A stretch of 64,000 bases of DNA, taken from contig NZ_FNPC01000008.1 of the NCBI RefSeq assembly GCF_900107205.1, positions 62,001-126,000 on the forward strand, written 5' to 3'. The stretch comes from Halopenitus persicus (lineage in GTDB: Archaea; Halobacteriota; Halobacteria; Halobacteriales; Haloferacaceae). How positions within the stretch are numbered: the stretch's first letter is position 1; each line of letters starts with the position of its first letter. Of the stretch, positions 27,426-36,091 are shown piece after piece. Made by a program: the position numbers and the translations under genes. The notes beneath the pieces are model-generated. The model did not search any database and had not been told where the DNA came from. It saw only the letters and a program-made list of their open reading frames with translations.

Positions 27426-28826
27426 TCAGCCGGAAAAGAGGCTCGAGTGAACCGGCGCGTGCGAGGTCCCGGATCCGTCAGCCACCGGCTCGTCGGGCTC
27501 GGCGGCGTCGACGACCGACTTCCCGTCGGTTCCGGACCGAAGGAAATCGCGGACCGGCGGCCCGACGCTCTCGGGTTCGACGAGGAACGCGTCGTGGCCG
27601 TGGTCGGAGTCGACGAGGTGGTGGGCCACCGGCACGTCGGACTCGCGGAACGCGTCGGCGAGGTCGGCGGACTGGTCGACGGTGAAATGCCAGTCCTGCG
27701 AGAAGGACATCACGAGCGCCTCGCCGGTGAACGCCGCGAGGGCGTCCGCGTCGTCCGCGTACCCGCCCGCGAGGTCGTACTCGTCCATCGCGCGGGTGAG
27801 ATAGAGGTAGCTGTTCGCGTCGAAGCGCTCCGCGAACGACCCGGCGTTGTAATCCAGATACGACTCGACCTCGCGGTACGGGAAGAACGCCGCCGTCGGG
27901 TTCTCGGGGACGTCCAAGCCCTCACCGCGCGTCAGCGAGTCGCGGCCGGCCGACCGCCGGCCGAACTTCCGGTCCATCGAGGACTTCGAGAGGTACATCA
28001 CGTGGCCGATCTGTCTGGCCAGCCCGAGGCCGGTGTCCGGCGTGGGTCGGTCGCCGTAGTAGTCGCCGCCGTTCCAGTTCGGGTCCGACCGGATGGCCCG
28101 CCTCGCGATCGCGTCCAGGGCGAGACACTGCGGGTCGAGCCGGGCCGCCGCCGCGATCACGATCAGGTAGTCGGCGTCGTCGGGATACCGTTTCCCCCAA
28201 TCGAGCACGTTCATCCCGCCGACGCTGCCGCCGACGACCGCCCGGAGCCGGCCGACGCCGAGATGGTCGAGCAGCCGGCGCTGGGCGCGGGTCCAGTCGG
28301 CGACCTGCACCGGCGGGAAATCGAGTGCCCAGCGGTCGTGGTCGACCTCCCGGTCGGGATCGACGTCGTCCGGTCGGCGGCTCGCGGGCCCGGAGCTGCC
28401 GTAACACGACCCCGGAACGTTCGCGCAGACGACGTAGTACTCGGTGGTGTCGATCGCCTTGCCCGGCCCGACGACGTCGTCCCACCACGCGCGAGCCTGG
28501 CCGGCCTGGTTGGGCGACGCCTCGTCGGCGTCGCCGGCATCATCGGCGGTGCTCGCGTCGGCGTCGCCGGCGGAACCGGCGTCCCCGTTTTCGTCGGCGT
28601 CGGCGTCGCCGTCGGCCGCAGCATCCTCCGTGGTCGAATCCGGAACCTCGGGCGTCCGCGCGACGTTCTGGCTGCCGGTCAACGCGTGACAGACGAGGAC
28701 CGCGTTGTCCCCGTCGAACTCGCCGTAGGTCTCGTAGGCGATCCGCAACTCGGGGATCGATCGGCCACACTCGAAGGTGAACTCCCCGAGGGAAGCGATC
28801 CCGCTGTCGTGTGGTGTCGTCGTCAT
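27426..28826 (-). CDS. metX: Homoserine O-acetyltransferase
   Basis: MetX acetylates homoserine for methionine synthesis. It is an alpha/beta hydrolase with the nucleophile elbow [10 protein letters not shown] (Ser near 200), catalytic Asp in [12 protein letters not shown] (near 384) and His in [13 protein letters not shown] (near 411). At 466 residues it is longer than typical because of an Asp/Ala/Thr-rich insertion at about 55-108, directly after [14 protein letters not shown]. The gene follows metY on the same strand, 96 bp apart, so the next pathway enzyme is adjacent. A succinyltransferase specificity cannot be excluded from sequence alone. Confidence 0.92.
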   Translation of the reverse strand: MTTTPHDSGIASLGEFTFECGRSIPELRIAYETYGEFDGDNAVLVCHALTGSQNVARTPEVPDSTTEDAAADGDADADENGDAGSAGDADASTADDAGDADEASPNQAGQARAWWDDVVGPGKAIDTTEYYVVCANVPGSCYGSSGPASRRPDDVDPDREVDHDRWALDFPPVQVADWTRAQRRLLDHLGVGRLRAVVGGSVGGMNVLDWGKRYPDDADYLIVIAAAARLDPQCLALDAIARRAIRSDPNWNGGDYYGDRPTPDTGLGLARQIGHVMYLSKSSMDRKFGRRSAGRDSLTRGEGLDVPENPTAAFFPYREVESYLDYNAGSFAERFDANSYLYLTRAMDEYDLAGGYADDADALAAFTGEALVMSFSQDWHFTVDQSADLADAFRESDVPVAHHLVDSDHGHDAFLVEPESVGPPVRDFLRSGTDGKSVVDAAEPDEPVADGSGTSHAPVHSSLFSG

Positions 28827-28922
28827 CTGTGGGCTGTGAGTGGAGCGTTCGTTCGGACGACGTCGGGGGGCGAAACGGGGACGACGTCGGGAGCGATGGC
28901 GGTCATTCGTCGATTCCGTGCG

Positions 28923-30242
28923 TCACCGGTCGGTCCCGACCGGCGAGGCGTCGTTTTCGGCGCCGGCGTTCGATCCGGCCGCGAGGCCGGCGTCGAGGTC
29001 GGCGAGGACGTCCGCGGGGTCCTCGAGGCCGACGGAGAGACGCAGCATCTCCGGGAAGACGCCGGCCGCGCGCTGGGCCTCGCGGTCCATCTGTGCATGC
29101 GTGGTGGAGGCGGGGTGGATGATTAACGATTTCGCGTCGCCGACGTTCGCGAGGAAGCTCGTCAGCTCGACGGACTCACAGAGCGTCTTGGCCGCCTCGT
29201 AGCCGTCCGCGACGCCGAAGGTGACCATCCCGCCGAAGCCGTCGAGGTATTTCGAGGCGTTGTCGTGGGTCCGGTGGCCCTCGAGGCCGGGATACGCGAC
29301 CCACTCGACGCGGTCGTCGTCCCGGAGGAACTCCGCGACCGTCCGGGCGTTCTCGCAGTGGCGGTCCATCCGCAACGGAAGCGTGTTGGCCCCCTGAATC
29401 GTCTGCCAGGCGTCGAAGGGGGACTGCTGGCCGCCGGTCGGCCGGACGCCGCGCTGGCGGGCGACGTTCGCGAAGGCGGCGTCGCCGAACCGCTCGACGA
29501 AGTCGATCGGGAACGCCGGGCTCTGCCCGGAGAGCTCGTCGTAGTCCGCGTCCGGGTGGTCCCACGGGAACGTGCCGCCGTCGACGACCACGCCGCCGAC
29601 GGTCGTGCCGTTGCCGGTGATCCACTTCGTGGTCGACTCCCAGACGACGTCCGCGCCGTGTTCGAACGGGCGGCACAGCGCCGGGGTCGCGAACGTGTTG
29701 TCGACGACGAGCGGGACGGCGTGCTCGTGGGCGATCCCGGCCAGCCGCTCGAGGTCCGGCGTCACGAGCGAGGGGTTGGCGATCGTCTCGACGTGGACGA
29801 AGGCGGTGTCCTCGTCGATCGCCTCGGCGTACGCGTCGTACTCGAGGGTGTCGACGAGCCGGGCCTCCACCCCGCGGCGGTCGGCGATCGTCGTGAAATA
29901 CGTGGACGTGCCGCCGTACATCTCCGCGGCGGCGACCACGTTGTCGCCAGCGGACGCGAGCACGGTCGTGATCGCGTCGATCGCGGCCATCCCGGAGCCG
30001 GTCGCGACCGCGTCGCTGCCGCCCTCGAGGTCGGCGATCCGGTCCTCGAGTGCGGCGACGGTGGGGTTCGACAGCCGGGAGTAGATGTGGCCGTCGGCGC
30101 GAAGCGCGTACATCTCCGCCGTCGTGTCGGCGTCCTCGAAGACGTAGGAGGTGGTCTGATGGATCGGCGTCGCGCGCGAGCCGGTCGCCGGATCCGGGTC
30201 GGTTCCGGCGTGGAGGCTCCGGGTCTGGAACCCTCGAGTCAT
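28923..30242 (-). CDS. metY: O-acetylhomoserine sulfhydrylase (aminocarboxypropyltransferase)
   Basis: The 439-residue PLP enzyme converts O-acetylhomoserine and sulfide to homocysteine. It shows the Cys/Met-metabolism fold: TRSLHAGTDPDPATGSRATP, YSRLSNPTVAALEDRIADLEGG, VVDNTFATPALCRPFEHGAD, and the PLP lysine in STTKWITGNG (near 205), with TFGVADGYEAAKTL toward the end. The C-terminal 20 residues after ADVLADLDAGL are low-complexity. The promoter has a TATA box 27 nt from the ATG and a perfect operator-like palindrome between them, which suggests repression according to methionine or sulfur status. Confidence 0.94.
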   Translation of the reverse strand: MTRGFQTRSLHAGTDPDPATGSRATPIHQTTSYVFEDADTTAEMYALRADGHIYSRLSNPTVAALEDRIADLEGGSDAVATGSGMAAIDAITTVLASAGDNVVAAAEMYGGTSTYFTTIADRRGVEARLVDTLEYDAYAEAIDEDTAFVHVETIANPSLVTPDLERLAGIAHEHAVPLVVDNTFATPALCRPFEHGADVVWESTTKWITGNGTTVGGVVVDGGTFPWDHPDADYDELSGQSPAFPIDFVERFGDAAFANVARQRGVRPTGGQQSPFDAWQTIQGANTLPLRMDRHCENARTVAEFLRDDDRVEWVAYPGLEGHRTHDNASKYLDGFGGMVTFGVADGYEAAKTLCESVELTSFLANVGDAKSLIIHPASTTHAQMDREAQRAAGVFPEMLRLSVGLEDPADVLADLDAGLAAGSNAGAENDASPVGTDR

Positions 30243-30253
30243 GTACTATACGC

Positions 30254-30275
30254 ATATCACTCGTGATATCTATAA
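30254..30275 (-). promoter_or_regulatory. metY promoter with overlapping palindromic operator
   Basis: ATATCAC-TC-GTGATAT (30254-30269) is a perfect 7-2-7 palindrome lying between the TATA-like GTTATA (minus strand, 30271-30275) and the metY start at 30242. A bound protein would block transcription initiation. Confidence 0.6.
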
Positions 30276-30325
30276 CCGTCAGTTACGGCAAGGCCTGCCG
30301 GACCCCGATCGTGGTGCCATACGTC

Positions 30326-30345
30326 ACGAACGGAGGTCCGTTCGT
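30326..30345. promoter_or_regulatory. Inverted repeat between metY and the TrmB-type gene
   Basis: ACGAACGG-AGGT-CCGTTCGT forms an 8-bp perfect inverted repeat with a 4-nt loop. The related word ACGTCACGAAC occurs again near 30358-30368. It may be an operator for either divergent gene. Confidence 0.4.
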
Positions 30346-30439
30346 CACGCGGGCTCGCACGTCACGAACCGGACGGTCGTCCACTTCACGCTCGGCCGCT
30401 CGGCGGCAGTCCGGCGTTCGAAAACGGCCGATAGAACTA

Positions 30440-30465
30440 TGTGTATTACATTATATTTTTGACCA
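30440..30465 (+). promoter_or_regulatory. AT-rich promoter of the TrmB-type regulator
   Basis: TATTACATTATATTTTTG is the clearest TATA region of the divergent gap. It lies about 80 nt before the ATG at 30535, predicting a leader of roughly 50 nt. Confidence 0.5.
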
Positions 30466-30534
30466 TAAGGGCGAGAGAGACGGGGATCGAACGAGACGTT
30501 GCGCACCGGGGGACGCCGGAAGGACGAACAACCA

Positions 30535-31335
30535 ATGTCAACATCCGAATCGGTCGAGGAGGCCGTCGAGGCGTTACGACAGTTCGGGCTCCGGGAGTAC
30601 GAATCGAAGTGTTTCGTGGGGCTGCTGCGTCTCTCGACGGGGACCGCAAAGGAGATCAGCGAGATGGCTGACGTCCCACGGACGCGCGTCTACGACGCGG
30701 TCCGCGTGTTGGAGGCCCGCGGACTGGTCACGACCCAGCACTCGAGTCCCAAACGGTTTCGGGCGGTCACGCCGGAGGAGGCGACCCGAACGTTCCGCGA
30801 ACGGTACGAGCGGGAGCTCGAGCGATTGTCTGCGTCGCTCGAGGCGCTGACGGACGTCGAGGATGCCGCCGATCTGCCGGACGTCTGGACGATGACGGGT
30901 CGCGCCCGTATCGACGACCGGATCCGGCGACTGACGCGCGAGGCGACCGAGGAGATCGTGTTCGTCGTCGGGGACGTGACGTTTCTCACCGAGGAGGTGA
31001 TCGAGGCTCTCACGGGCGTGAGCGACGACGTGTCGCTGTTGATCGGCGGTGTCGACGACGCCCTCCAGCGCCGGATCCGGAGCGCGGTGCCGCGAGCGGA
31101 GACGTTCGTGTCCGGACTGGAGTGGCTGGCGGACGGGAGCGGGGACGGCGGGCGGCGGTCCATCGGACGACTGTTGCTGATCGACCGCTCGGCGACGCTC
31201 ATCAGCACCGTCGGGGCGACCGCCGACGACGAACACGCGATGTACGGTGCAGGCCTCGAAAACGGGCTGGTGGTCGTCGCCCGCCGACTGCTCGCGCGGG
31301 ACGGTCCCCTCACGCTCCGCTCCCGGAGCAACTGA
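30535..31335 (+). CDS. TrmB-family transcriptional regulator
   Basis: The 266-residue protein starts with a TrmB-type winged helix: ALRQFGLREYESKCFVGLLR, TAKEISEMADVPRTRVYDAV, RVLEARGLVTTQHSSPKRFR. A coiled linker follows (ERYERELERLSASLEAL). The C-terminal domain (about 110-266) resembles the phospholipase-D-like effector fold of this family, seen in ARIDDRIRRLTREATEEIVFVVGD. Haloarchaeal relatives regulate sugar metabolism or act as global regulators. It is divergent from metY, so metY-metX are plausible targets through the palindromes in between, but that is inference. Confidence 0.88.
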   Translation: MSTSESVEEAVEALRQFGLREYESKCFVGLLRLSTGTAKEISEMADVPRTRVYDAVRVLEARGLVTTQHSSPKRFRAVTPEEATRTFRERYERELERLSASLEALTDVEDAADLPDVWTMTGRARIDDRIRRLTREATEEIVFVVGDVTFLTEEVIEALTGVSDDVSLLIGGVDDALQRRIRSAVPRAETFVSGLEWLADGSGDGGRRSIGRLLLIDRSATLISTVGATADDEHAMYGAGLENGLVVVARRLLARDGPLTLRSRSN

Positions 31336-31389
31336 CGGACGAACGGTAGGACGACCATAACTAACCGCCGAAGGGCCGCATCGGTCGGT

Positions 31390-32262
31390 ATGAAGGCGTC
31401 CAACGAAACGGGGCTCCTGTCCCACCTGCGGCGCCCGGAGTACACGGGCGAGAATCGATGCATCCCCTGTACGGTCCTCAACCTCGCCATCGCAGTCGCC
31501 CTCTCGATCGGTGCGGGATACGCCGCGTTGGCGTTCGAGCTGCCGCCGATCGGCGTCGGCGCCGCGACGCTGGCGCTGGCTGTCGTCGTGATCTACCTGC
31601 GGGGATATCTGATACCGGGGACGCCGACGATCACGAAGCGATATTTCCCGGATCGGGTGCTGGCGTGGTTCGAGAAGACGCCGGCGGACGTCGACCGGGA
31701 GGGCGTCAGGAACGGCGGTATCGATCGGGAAGAGGTGAATCCGGAGGCGCTGTTGCTCGAGATCGGGATCGTGGTCGACGACCCGTCGAACGAGGACCTG
31801 GTTCTCGATCCCGAGTTCGAACGGGCGTGGGAGCGCACGATCCGCGACCACTGGCGGGAGGAGCGGGCGGCGAAACGGAGCCTCGGAACGTTCGTGGACG
31901 CCGACCCGAACGAGATCGAGTTCGACGCACATTCCGGCTCGTTCCTGGCGTGGGCCGACGAGGCGTACTTGGCCTCGTGGCCGTCCCGGGCGGCCTGCGT
32001 GGCGGACACGGCCGCGGCGACGGAACTGCCGAAGTGGGACGCCGACTGGGGTCGGCGGTCGCTCGCGCTCCGCGCGGAGATCCTCGGCGCGCTCCGACTG
32101 TTCCTCGAGCAGTGTCCCGCCTGCGGCGGCGCGGTCGTGTTGTCACAGGACGTCGTCGAGTCCTGCTGTCGGAGCCGGGACGTGGTGACGGCCACGTGTC
32201 AGTCCTGTGATTCGCGGCTGTTCGAGCTCGACGTCGACCCCGACGACCTGCCGGAGCGATAG
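31390..32262 (+). CDS. Membrane protein with C-terminal zinc ribbon, unknown function
   Basis: The 290-residue product has a short N-terminal segment with CIPC (residues 24-27), two membrane helices (about 29-77) and a cytoplasmic region rich in acidic residues. It ends in a four-cysteine zinc ribbon, CPACGGAVV then CQSCDSRLFELDVDP, with an extra CC pair in VVESCCRSRD. A TATA-like CATAACTAAC lies 27 nt upstream, fitting a leaderless transcript. I know of no function. Confidence 0.8.
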   Translation: MKASNETGLLSHLRRPEYTGENRCIPCTVLNLAIAVALSIGAGYAALAFELPPIGVGAATLALAVVVIYLRGYLIPGTPTITKRYFPDRVLAWFEKTPADVDREGVRNGGIDREEVNPEALLLEIGIVVDDPSNEDLVLDPEFERAWERTIRDHWREERAAKRSLGTFVDADPNEIEFDAHSGSFLAWADEAYLASWPSRAACVADTAAATELPKWDADWGRRSLALRAEILGALRLFLEQCPACGGAVVLSQDVVESCCRSRDVVTATCQSCDSRLFELDVDPDDLPER

Positions 32263-32320
32263 CTGTCCCCCGAAACCGATGGGAGCCGCCCAAAAGCGAT
32301 AGCTGTCCCCCGAAACCGAT
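32256..32320. repeat. Direct repeat spanning a stop codon
   Basis: A 25-bp sequence that begins GCGATAGCTGTCCC and includes the stop codon of the preceding gene is repeated exactly 40 bp downstream (32256-32280 and 32296-32320). Partial copies continue to about 32340. The rest of the gap to 32414 is featureless. Confidence 0.85.
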
Positions 32321-32414
32321 AGCTACCGCCCGAAAACGGACGGTCTCGATCCGACGACGTCGCTTCCGGAGGACGGTCGAGGAGCCGAAGACGCCCTTAA
32401 AAACCGAGGCCGTT

Positions 32415-33038
32415 CTAGCGCCGGTCACGCGCACTGGAGACCGCGAAGGCGATCGCCGACAGGGCGATCGTCGACGCCACGAGCAGCGCCGAGACGTGCC
32501 CGTTCTGTGAGAAGTAGGGGAGATATCCGAGCGTCGCGGTCGTCACGAACGCGGTCGAGACGGCCGCGAGCCCGAGCCAGTACTCCCGCCACGAGAGCTG
32601 GCCGTCGGAGATCGACTCGAGGTAGACGGTGCAATCCTTCGCGGTGGGCGCCAGCTCGACGACGCCCGACCGCTTCTCGTACTCGACGATCCCGTTGTCG
32701 TCGAGGGTCGGCAGGTGGATCTGGTAGAGGGAGGTGTAGACCCGCTTGCGTTGTTTATACGTCACCTCCCGCCGCGAGACGTCGTTCTCCTCGGCGGCGA
32801 TCACCTCGGAGAGGTCGCGGATCGTCATTTGCCCGTCCTCGGCCGTACTCAGGTGTTCGATGACGCGACGGCGACGCCGGTTCGACAGCATGCTGAAGAC
32901 CGTGTCCTTGGGGAGTTCCCGGTCGGCGGACGCCTCGTCCGCCTCGCCCGGGTCCGAGGCGGCATCGATCTTCTCGGGATCGATCTCCTCGGGATCGCTC
33001 GCGTGGCGTCCCGCCGCCAGCGCGAGGAGTCCCGTCAT
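32415..33038 (-). CDS. Membrane-anchored winged-helix regulator (DUF7344-like)
   Basis: The 207-residue protein has a winged-helix domain (about 40-140): DTVFSMLSNRRRRRVIEHL, MTIRDLSEVIAAEENDVSRR, then TSLYQIHLPTLDDNGIVEYE. Two C-terminal membrane helices follow (about 150-200). This is the layout of the large haloarchaeal DUF7344 family, thought to be membrane-bound one-component regulators. The N-terminus is acidic. A homologue lies next upstream on the same strand, and both precede the surface-protein cluster, so control of that cluster is possible but not shown. Confidence 0.85.
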   Translation of the reverse strand: MTGLLALAAGRHASDPEEIDPEKIDAASDPGEADEASADRELPKDTVFSMLSNRRRRRVIEHLSTAEDGQMTIRDLSEVIAAEENDVSRREVTYKQRKRVYTSLYQIHLPTLDDNGIVEYEKRSGVVELAPTAKDCTVYLESISDGQLSWREYWLGLAAVSTAFVTTATLGYLPYFSQNGHVSALLVASTIALSAIAFAVSSARDRR

Positions 33039-33579
33039 AGCGTTCGACCCTCCCCGGCCGACGCGGGCGGCACGTCAACCGGCACCGGAACGGACAACGC
33101 GGATGCAGTCACCCGCCCGAACGGTCGAATCGGTCGATGGTTGCGATACGATCGGGATGGTCGGCGGTGTGTGGGTTGGGACATCGGCCTCGGTTGGGCA
33201 GGATCGTTCACTCGTCGGTTCGGTACGCGAGTCGAGGTGCCGGTCAACGACTCCGACGGACGGTCTCGAACATACCGATTCCGTCGGCGGTGTCGTCGCG
33301 ATGAACACCAACGGGAACGGGTACCATATATGTATGACATTTTCACTCGATCGCGGTGTTGTGTGTTTCCGAGTGACAATCTACGTCGGATCGGTCGTCG
33401 ATGTTCCCGATCGAATCGAACCGACGGGACAGCAGCCCGGATGAATCGGTTAGCAGTCCGGACGAATCGGTTAGCAGTCCGGACGAATCGGTTAGCAGTC
33501 CGGACGAATCGGCCAGCAGCCCGGACGATCCGGACGGGAAGCACGACGGCGTCCCGTGGAGCGGCGGCGACCGACATCG
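33039..33579. other. 541-bp intergenic region
   Basis: This gap between two homologous regulator genes holds a short AT-rich stretch near 33322-33350 (ACCATATATGTATGACATTT), possibly a distant promoter, and then the 21-bp tandem repeat listed separately. An open frame at 33301-33444 has no start signal or recognisable product. I see no RNA gene. Confidence 0.6.
33437..33520. repeat. 21-bp tandem repeat
   Basis: Four tandem copies of CCGGACGAATCGGTTAGCAGT, with a fifth partial copy, are near-identical. The period equals that of the repeat after hemL although the sequence differs. In one frame it would read SSPDESV repeats, but no supported gene contains it. Confidence 0.9.
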
Positions 33580-34122
33580 CTACCGCACCCCCCGCTCGAA
33601 TCCACGAAGGGAGCGAAGCACGTACCATCGGTGGGTCCAGAACTGGGCGCCGATGGCGACCGCGAAGGCGAACAGCGAGAGGCTGGCCCACAAGAGCGGG
33701 TCGACGCGTCCGACGAGGGGCGCATCCAGCAGCGCCGCCACGACGAGAGCCAGGGACAACACGCCGAGCGTGCGATACAGCTCACCCCACGTGATGCCGT
33801 AGGACGTGATCACCTCCATATAGGTGTCGACGTCCCGCGCGCGCTCGCGGAGGCGGATGACGTGGGTGTTCGGGTCGTACTCGACGATGCCGAGGTCGTC
33901 GAGCATCGGGAGATGTGTCTGGCGAAGCGAGCTGCGGACGCTCTCGTAGGCCGCCTGTGGCGGCGGTGATTCCCCGGTCTCCTCGACCGCGATCTCCGTG
34001 GCCAGTCCGCCGAGCGTGACGGTCCCGTTCGAGGTCGTCAGGTGACGGACCGCCTCGCGACGACGCGCGTTCGCGAGGACGGTATACACGTCCGATTCCG
34101 GAAGGTCGTTCGTTCGAAACAT
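33580..34122 (-). CDS. Membrane-anchored winged-helix regulator (DUF7344-like)
   Basis: This is a paralogue of the protein encoded at 32415-33038. The winged helix contains LPESDVYTVLANARRREAVR, GTVTLGGLATEIAVEE and SSLRQTHLPMLDDLGIVEYD, ending with two membrane helices (about 118-165). The start is uncertain: ATG at 34122 (MFRTNDLPES) or 34128, or further upstream at 34194. I use 34122, which matches the domain boundary. It lies divergent to the first TasA-like gene, separated by 351 bp, which makes it the best candidate regulator of that locus. Confidence 0.82.
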   Translation of the reverse strand: MFRTNDLPESDVYTVLANARRREAVRHLTTSNGTVTLGGLATEIAVEETGESPPPQAAYESVRSSLRQTHLPMLDDLGIVEYDPNTHVIRLRERARDVDTYMEVITSYGITWGELYRTLGVLSLALVVAALLDAPLVGRVDPLLWASLSLFAFAVAIGAQFWTHRWYVLRSLRGFERGVR

Positions 34123-34473
34123 GGGCATATGGACATCATCTCCGATCGTGTGTGAACTGGTGACGGTGTCAACCCGGGATTGTATCGGAACCACCGTCAG
34201 GATGGGGCTCCTACCGGTGGCGAACGCCGCGTTGGCTCGACCGTAGGGGCGGTCTACGGGCGCCGAATCGCCGGTTCAACCGACGGTTCGATCGGTCAAC
34301 CGTTCGGTTCGTTACGCCGGAGACGGGCGAACGAGCCGTTGTAAGTCCCGTTTTCTTCCGAAGCCGGCGTTCGTTCGTGACGTGTCGACTCGTAACTAGG
34401 TGGGCTGCGCTCACAGAGGGAATCAACTGAACGGGCGGACCGCCGGGGTCTCGGCCCCGTTCAGGGACCACTC
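34123..34473. other. 351-bp divergent regulatory region upstream of the surface cluster
   Basis: The region separates the winged-helix gene from the first TasA-like gene. TCAACCG occurs twice 20 bp apart inside a longer GGTTCGATCGGTCAACCGTT-type symmetry (about 34272-34310). GTTTTCTTCC near 34350 could serve as a basal promoter. The strong leader hairpin just before the ATG is listed separately. No open frame of interest. Confidence 0.5.
34429..34462 (+). promoter_or_regulatory. Leader hairpin before the vWA/TasA-like gene
   Basis: GAACGGG (34429-34435) pairs with CCCGTTC (34456-34462), and GCCG/CGGC pair inside the loop. The structure ends 11 nt before the ATG at 34474 and would shape translation initiation. 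The next two paralogues also have hairpins just before their start codons. Confidence 0.5.
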
Positions 34474-36069
34474 ATGACAGACGACACGAACCACCGACAC
34501 GGACTCTCCCGACGCCGCGTACTCGGCGGCCTCGGCGCGATCGGCGTCGCCTCCGCGGGCGCCGGGATCGGCACGACGGCCTATTTCAGCGACGAGGAGA
34601 GCTTCGAGGAGAACAGCCTCACTGCGGGCGAGCTCGACCTGAAGCTCGACTACAAGGCGACCTACGCGGGCGGCCCCGGTCGCCTGGAGGAGATCAACGG
34701 CTGGTACAGCGAGGACGGACCCGGCGAGCCCTTCGATGTCGAGGAGGTCGAGGACGGGACCTACCTGATCGGCGAGGTTCCGGACGTTGACAGCGGCGAC
34801 CTCTGGGAAGACGAGGTGCAGAACACGGATCTCTGTGCCGCGGATCTCGGCCTGATCAACGGCGACGAGATCCCGGTGTTCACCCTCGAAGATGTCAAAC
34901 CGGGCGACTCCGGCGAGGTGACCGTCAGCCTCCACATCTGTGACAACCCCGCGTGGATGTATATGAACGGCGAGCTGACGGCCAACGACGAGAACACCGT
35001 CACGGAGCCGGAGGCAAGCTCGAACGACGAGAACAACGATATCTCGGACAGCGAGATCGAGGGCGACGGCGAGCTCGCTGACGCCATTCAGACGAAGCTG
35101 TGGTACGACGAGAACTGTAACAACGTCCACGACGGCGGCGGGCAGGAGCAGCGTGATCGACCGCTCTGCATCCAACTGGTGATCGATTCGTCGGGATCGA
35201 TCGGGAGTTCCACGATGGCAGATGTTCGGAGCGCTGCGAAGGAATTTGCCGGCCAATTCCTCCCGGAAGATGAAGGGGAGGAGACGGACAATATGGTCGG
35301 TGTTGTCGACTTCGAGAGTTCTGCAGACCCGGTTCAGTCCCTGACGGACAGCCTCAGTGATGTTGAGAGCGCGATTGACGGCCTTACATCCGGAGGCAGT
35401 ACCAATATAGCGAACGGCATCAACGTCGGGCAATCCGGAGACGACGGAGAATCCGGCCTTCTGGATTGTCCTGGCGGAAAAGACCGAATAATGGTCGTGT
35501 TCACCGACGGCCAGGACAGCTCCGATTCCACTGGCGAGGGTGATGCCGCCAAAGCAGCGGGAACCACGATCTACGCGATCGGCGTTGGCGGGGCCGATAT
35601 GGAGCAACTCGAGGGATTCGTCGGAGAGGGTTACGATTCGAGCTCGGGAGAAGAAGAGCCCGAGATCGATCCCCAGAACTACATCTTCCCGGGCACGGGT
35701 GAGACGTCGATCGATCAGCTCTTCTCACAGGTTTCCGAGACGATCGCCGGCGATGAGACGGTCATCAAAGAGGGCTCGCTCGCCGAGACGATGGCGGCCC
35801 TCGAGAACGGGATCGCCCTCGACGGCGACCGCTCCTCGGAGGAGATGGATCCGTTCGTCGGCGGGATGACCCACTGTCTCGGCTTCGAGTGGGAGCTGCC
35901 GGAAGACGTCGGCAACGAGGTCCAGACCGACTCGGTCGGCTTTGACCTCGGCTTCTACGCGCTCCAGAGCCGCCACAACGATCAGCCACCGGCGAACCCG
36001 TTCGACGGCAACTTCACCGATGACAACGGGCTCCCGTCGGGCGGGAACAGCACGAACGCCACCAACTGA
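34474..36069 (+). CDS. TasA/camelysin-like secreted protein with inserted von Willebrand A domain
   Basis: The 531-residue protein has a hybrid signal: a twin-arginine start (LSRRRVLGGLGAIGV) running into the SipW-type boundary GTTAYFSDEESF. The mature beta-rich part carries ELDLKLDYKATY and LEDVKPGDSGEVTVSLHICD, both repeated in the paralogues. At WYDENCNNVHD (near 220) a complete vWA domain interrupts it (about 223-427), with MIDAS residues in VIDSSGSIG (near 237), the Thr of GGSTNIANGI and Asp of VFTDGQDSS (near 344). The shell then resumes with ETVIKEGSLAETM and ends with GNEVQTDSVGFDLGFYA and an Asn/Asp-rich tail. The vWA part looks less GC-rich than its surroundings. It is probably exported and fibre-forming, with a metal-dependent ligand site. 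Confidence 0.85.
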   Translation: MTDDTNHRHGLSRRRVLGGLGAIGVASAGAGIGTTAYFSDEESFEENSLTAGELDLKLDYKATYAGGPGRLEEINGWYSEDGPGEPFDVEEVEDGTYLIGEVPDVDSGDLWEDEVQNTDLCAADLGLINGDEIPVFTLEDVKPGDSGEVTVSLHICDNPAWMYMNGELTANDENTVTEPEASSNDENNDISDSEIEGDGELADAIQTKLWYDENCNNVHDGGGQEQRDRPLCIQLVIDSSGSIGSSTMADVRSAAKEFAGQFLPEDEGEETDNMVGVVDFESSADPVQSLTDSLSDVESAIDGLTSGGSTNIANGINVGQSGDDGESGLLDCPGGKDRIMVVFTDGQDSSDSTGEGDAAKAAGTTIYAIGVGGADMEQLEGFVGEGYDSSSGEEEPEIDPQNYIFPGTGETSIDQLFSQVSETIAGDETVIKEGSLAETMAALENGIALDGDRSSEEMDPFVGGMTHCLGFEWELPEDVGNEVQTDSVGFDLGFYALQSRHNDQPPANPFDGNFTDDNGLPSGGNSTNATN

Positions 36070-36091
36070 TCGAGAACCGCCCACGACGGCC

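Noticed and set aside
32746-33444. Plus-strand frame overlapping the first winged-helix gene
   Set aside because: It is mostly antisense to a gene with clear homology; the unique tail has no recognisable features.
33437-33520. CRISPR-like array
   Set aside because: The 21-bp units are directly adjacent with no unique spacers. The same is true of the repeats at 380-490, 51397-51486 and 62823-62933.
33401-33802. Gene encoding SSPDESV repeats on the plus strand
   Set aside because: The frame consists of the repeat and then runs antisense through the winged-helix gene; no promoter or start signal.
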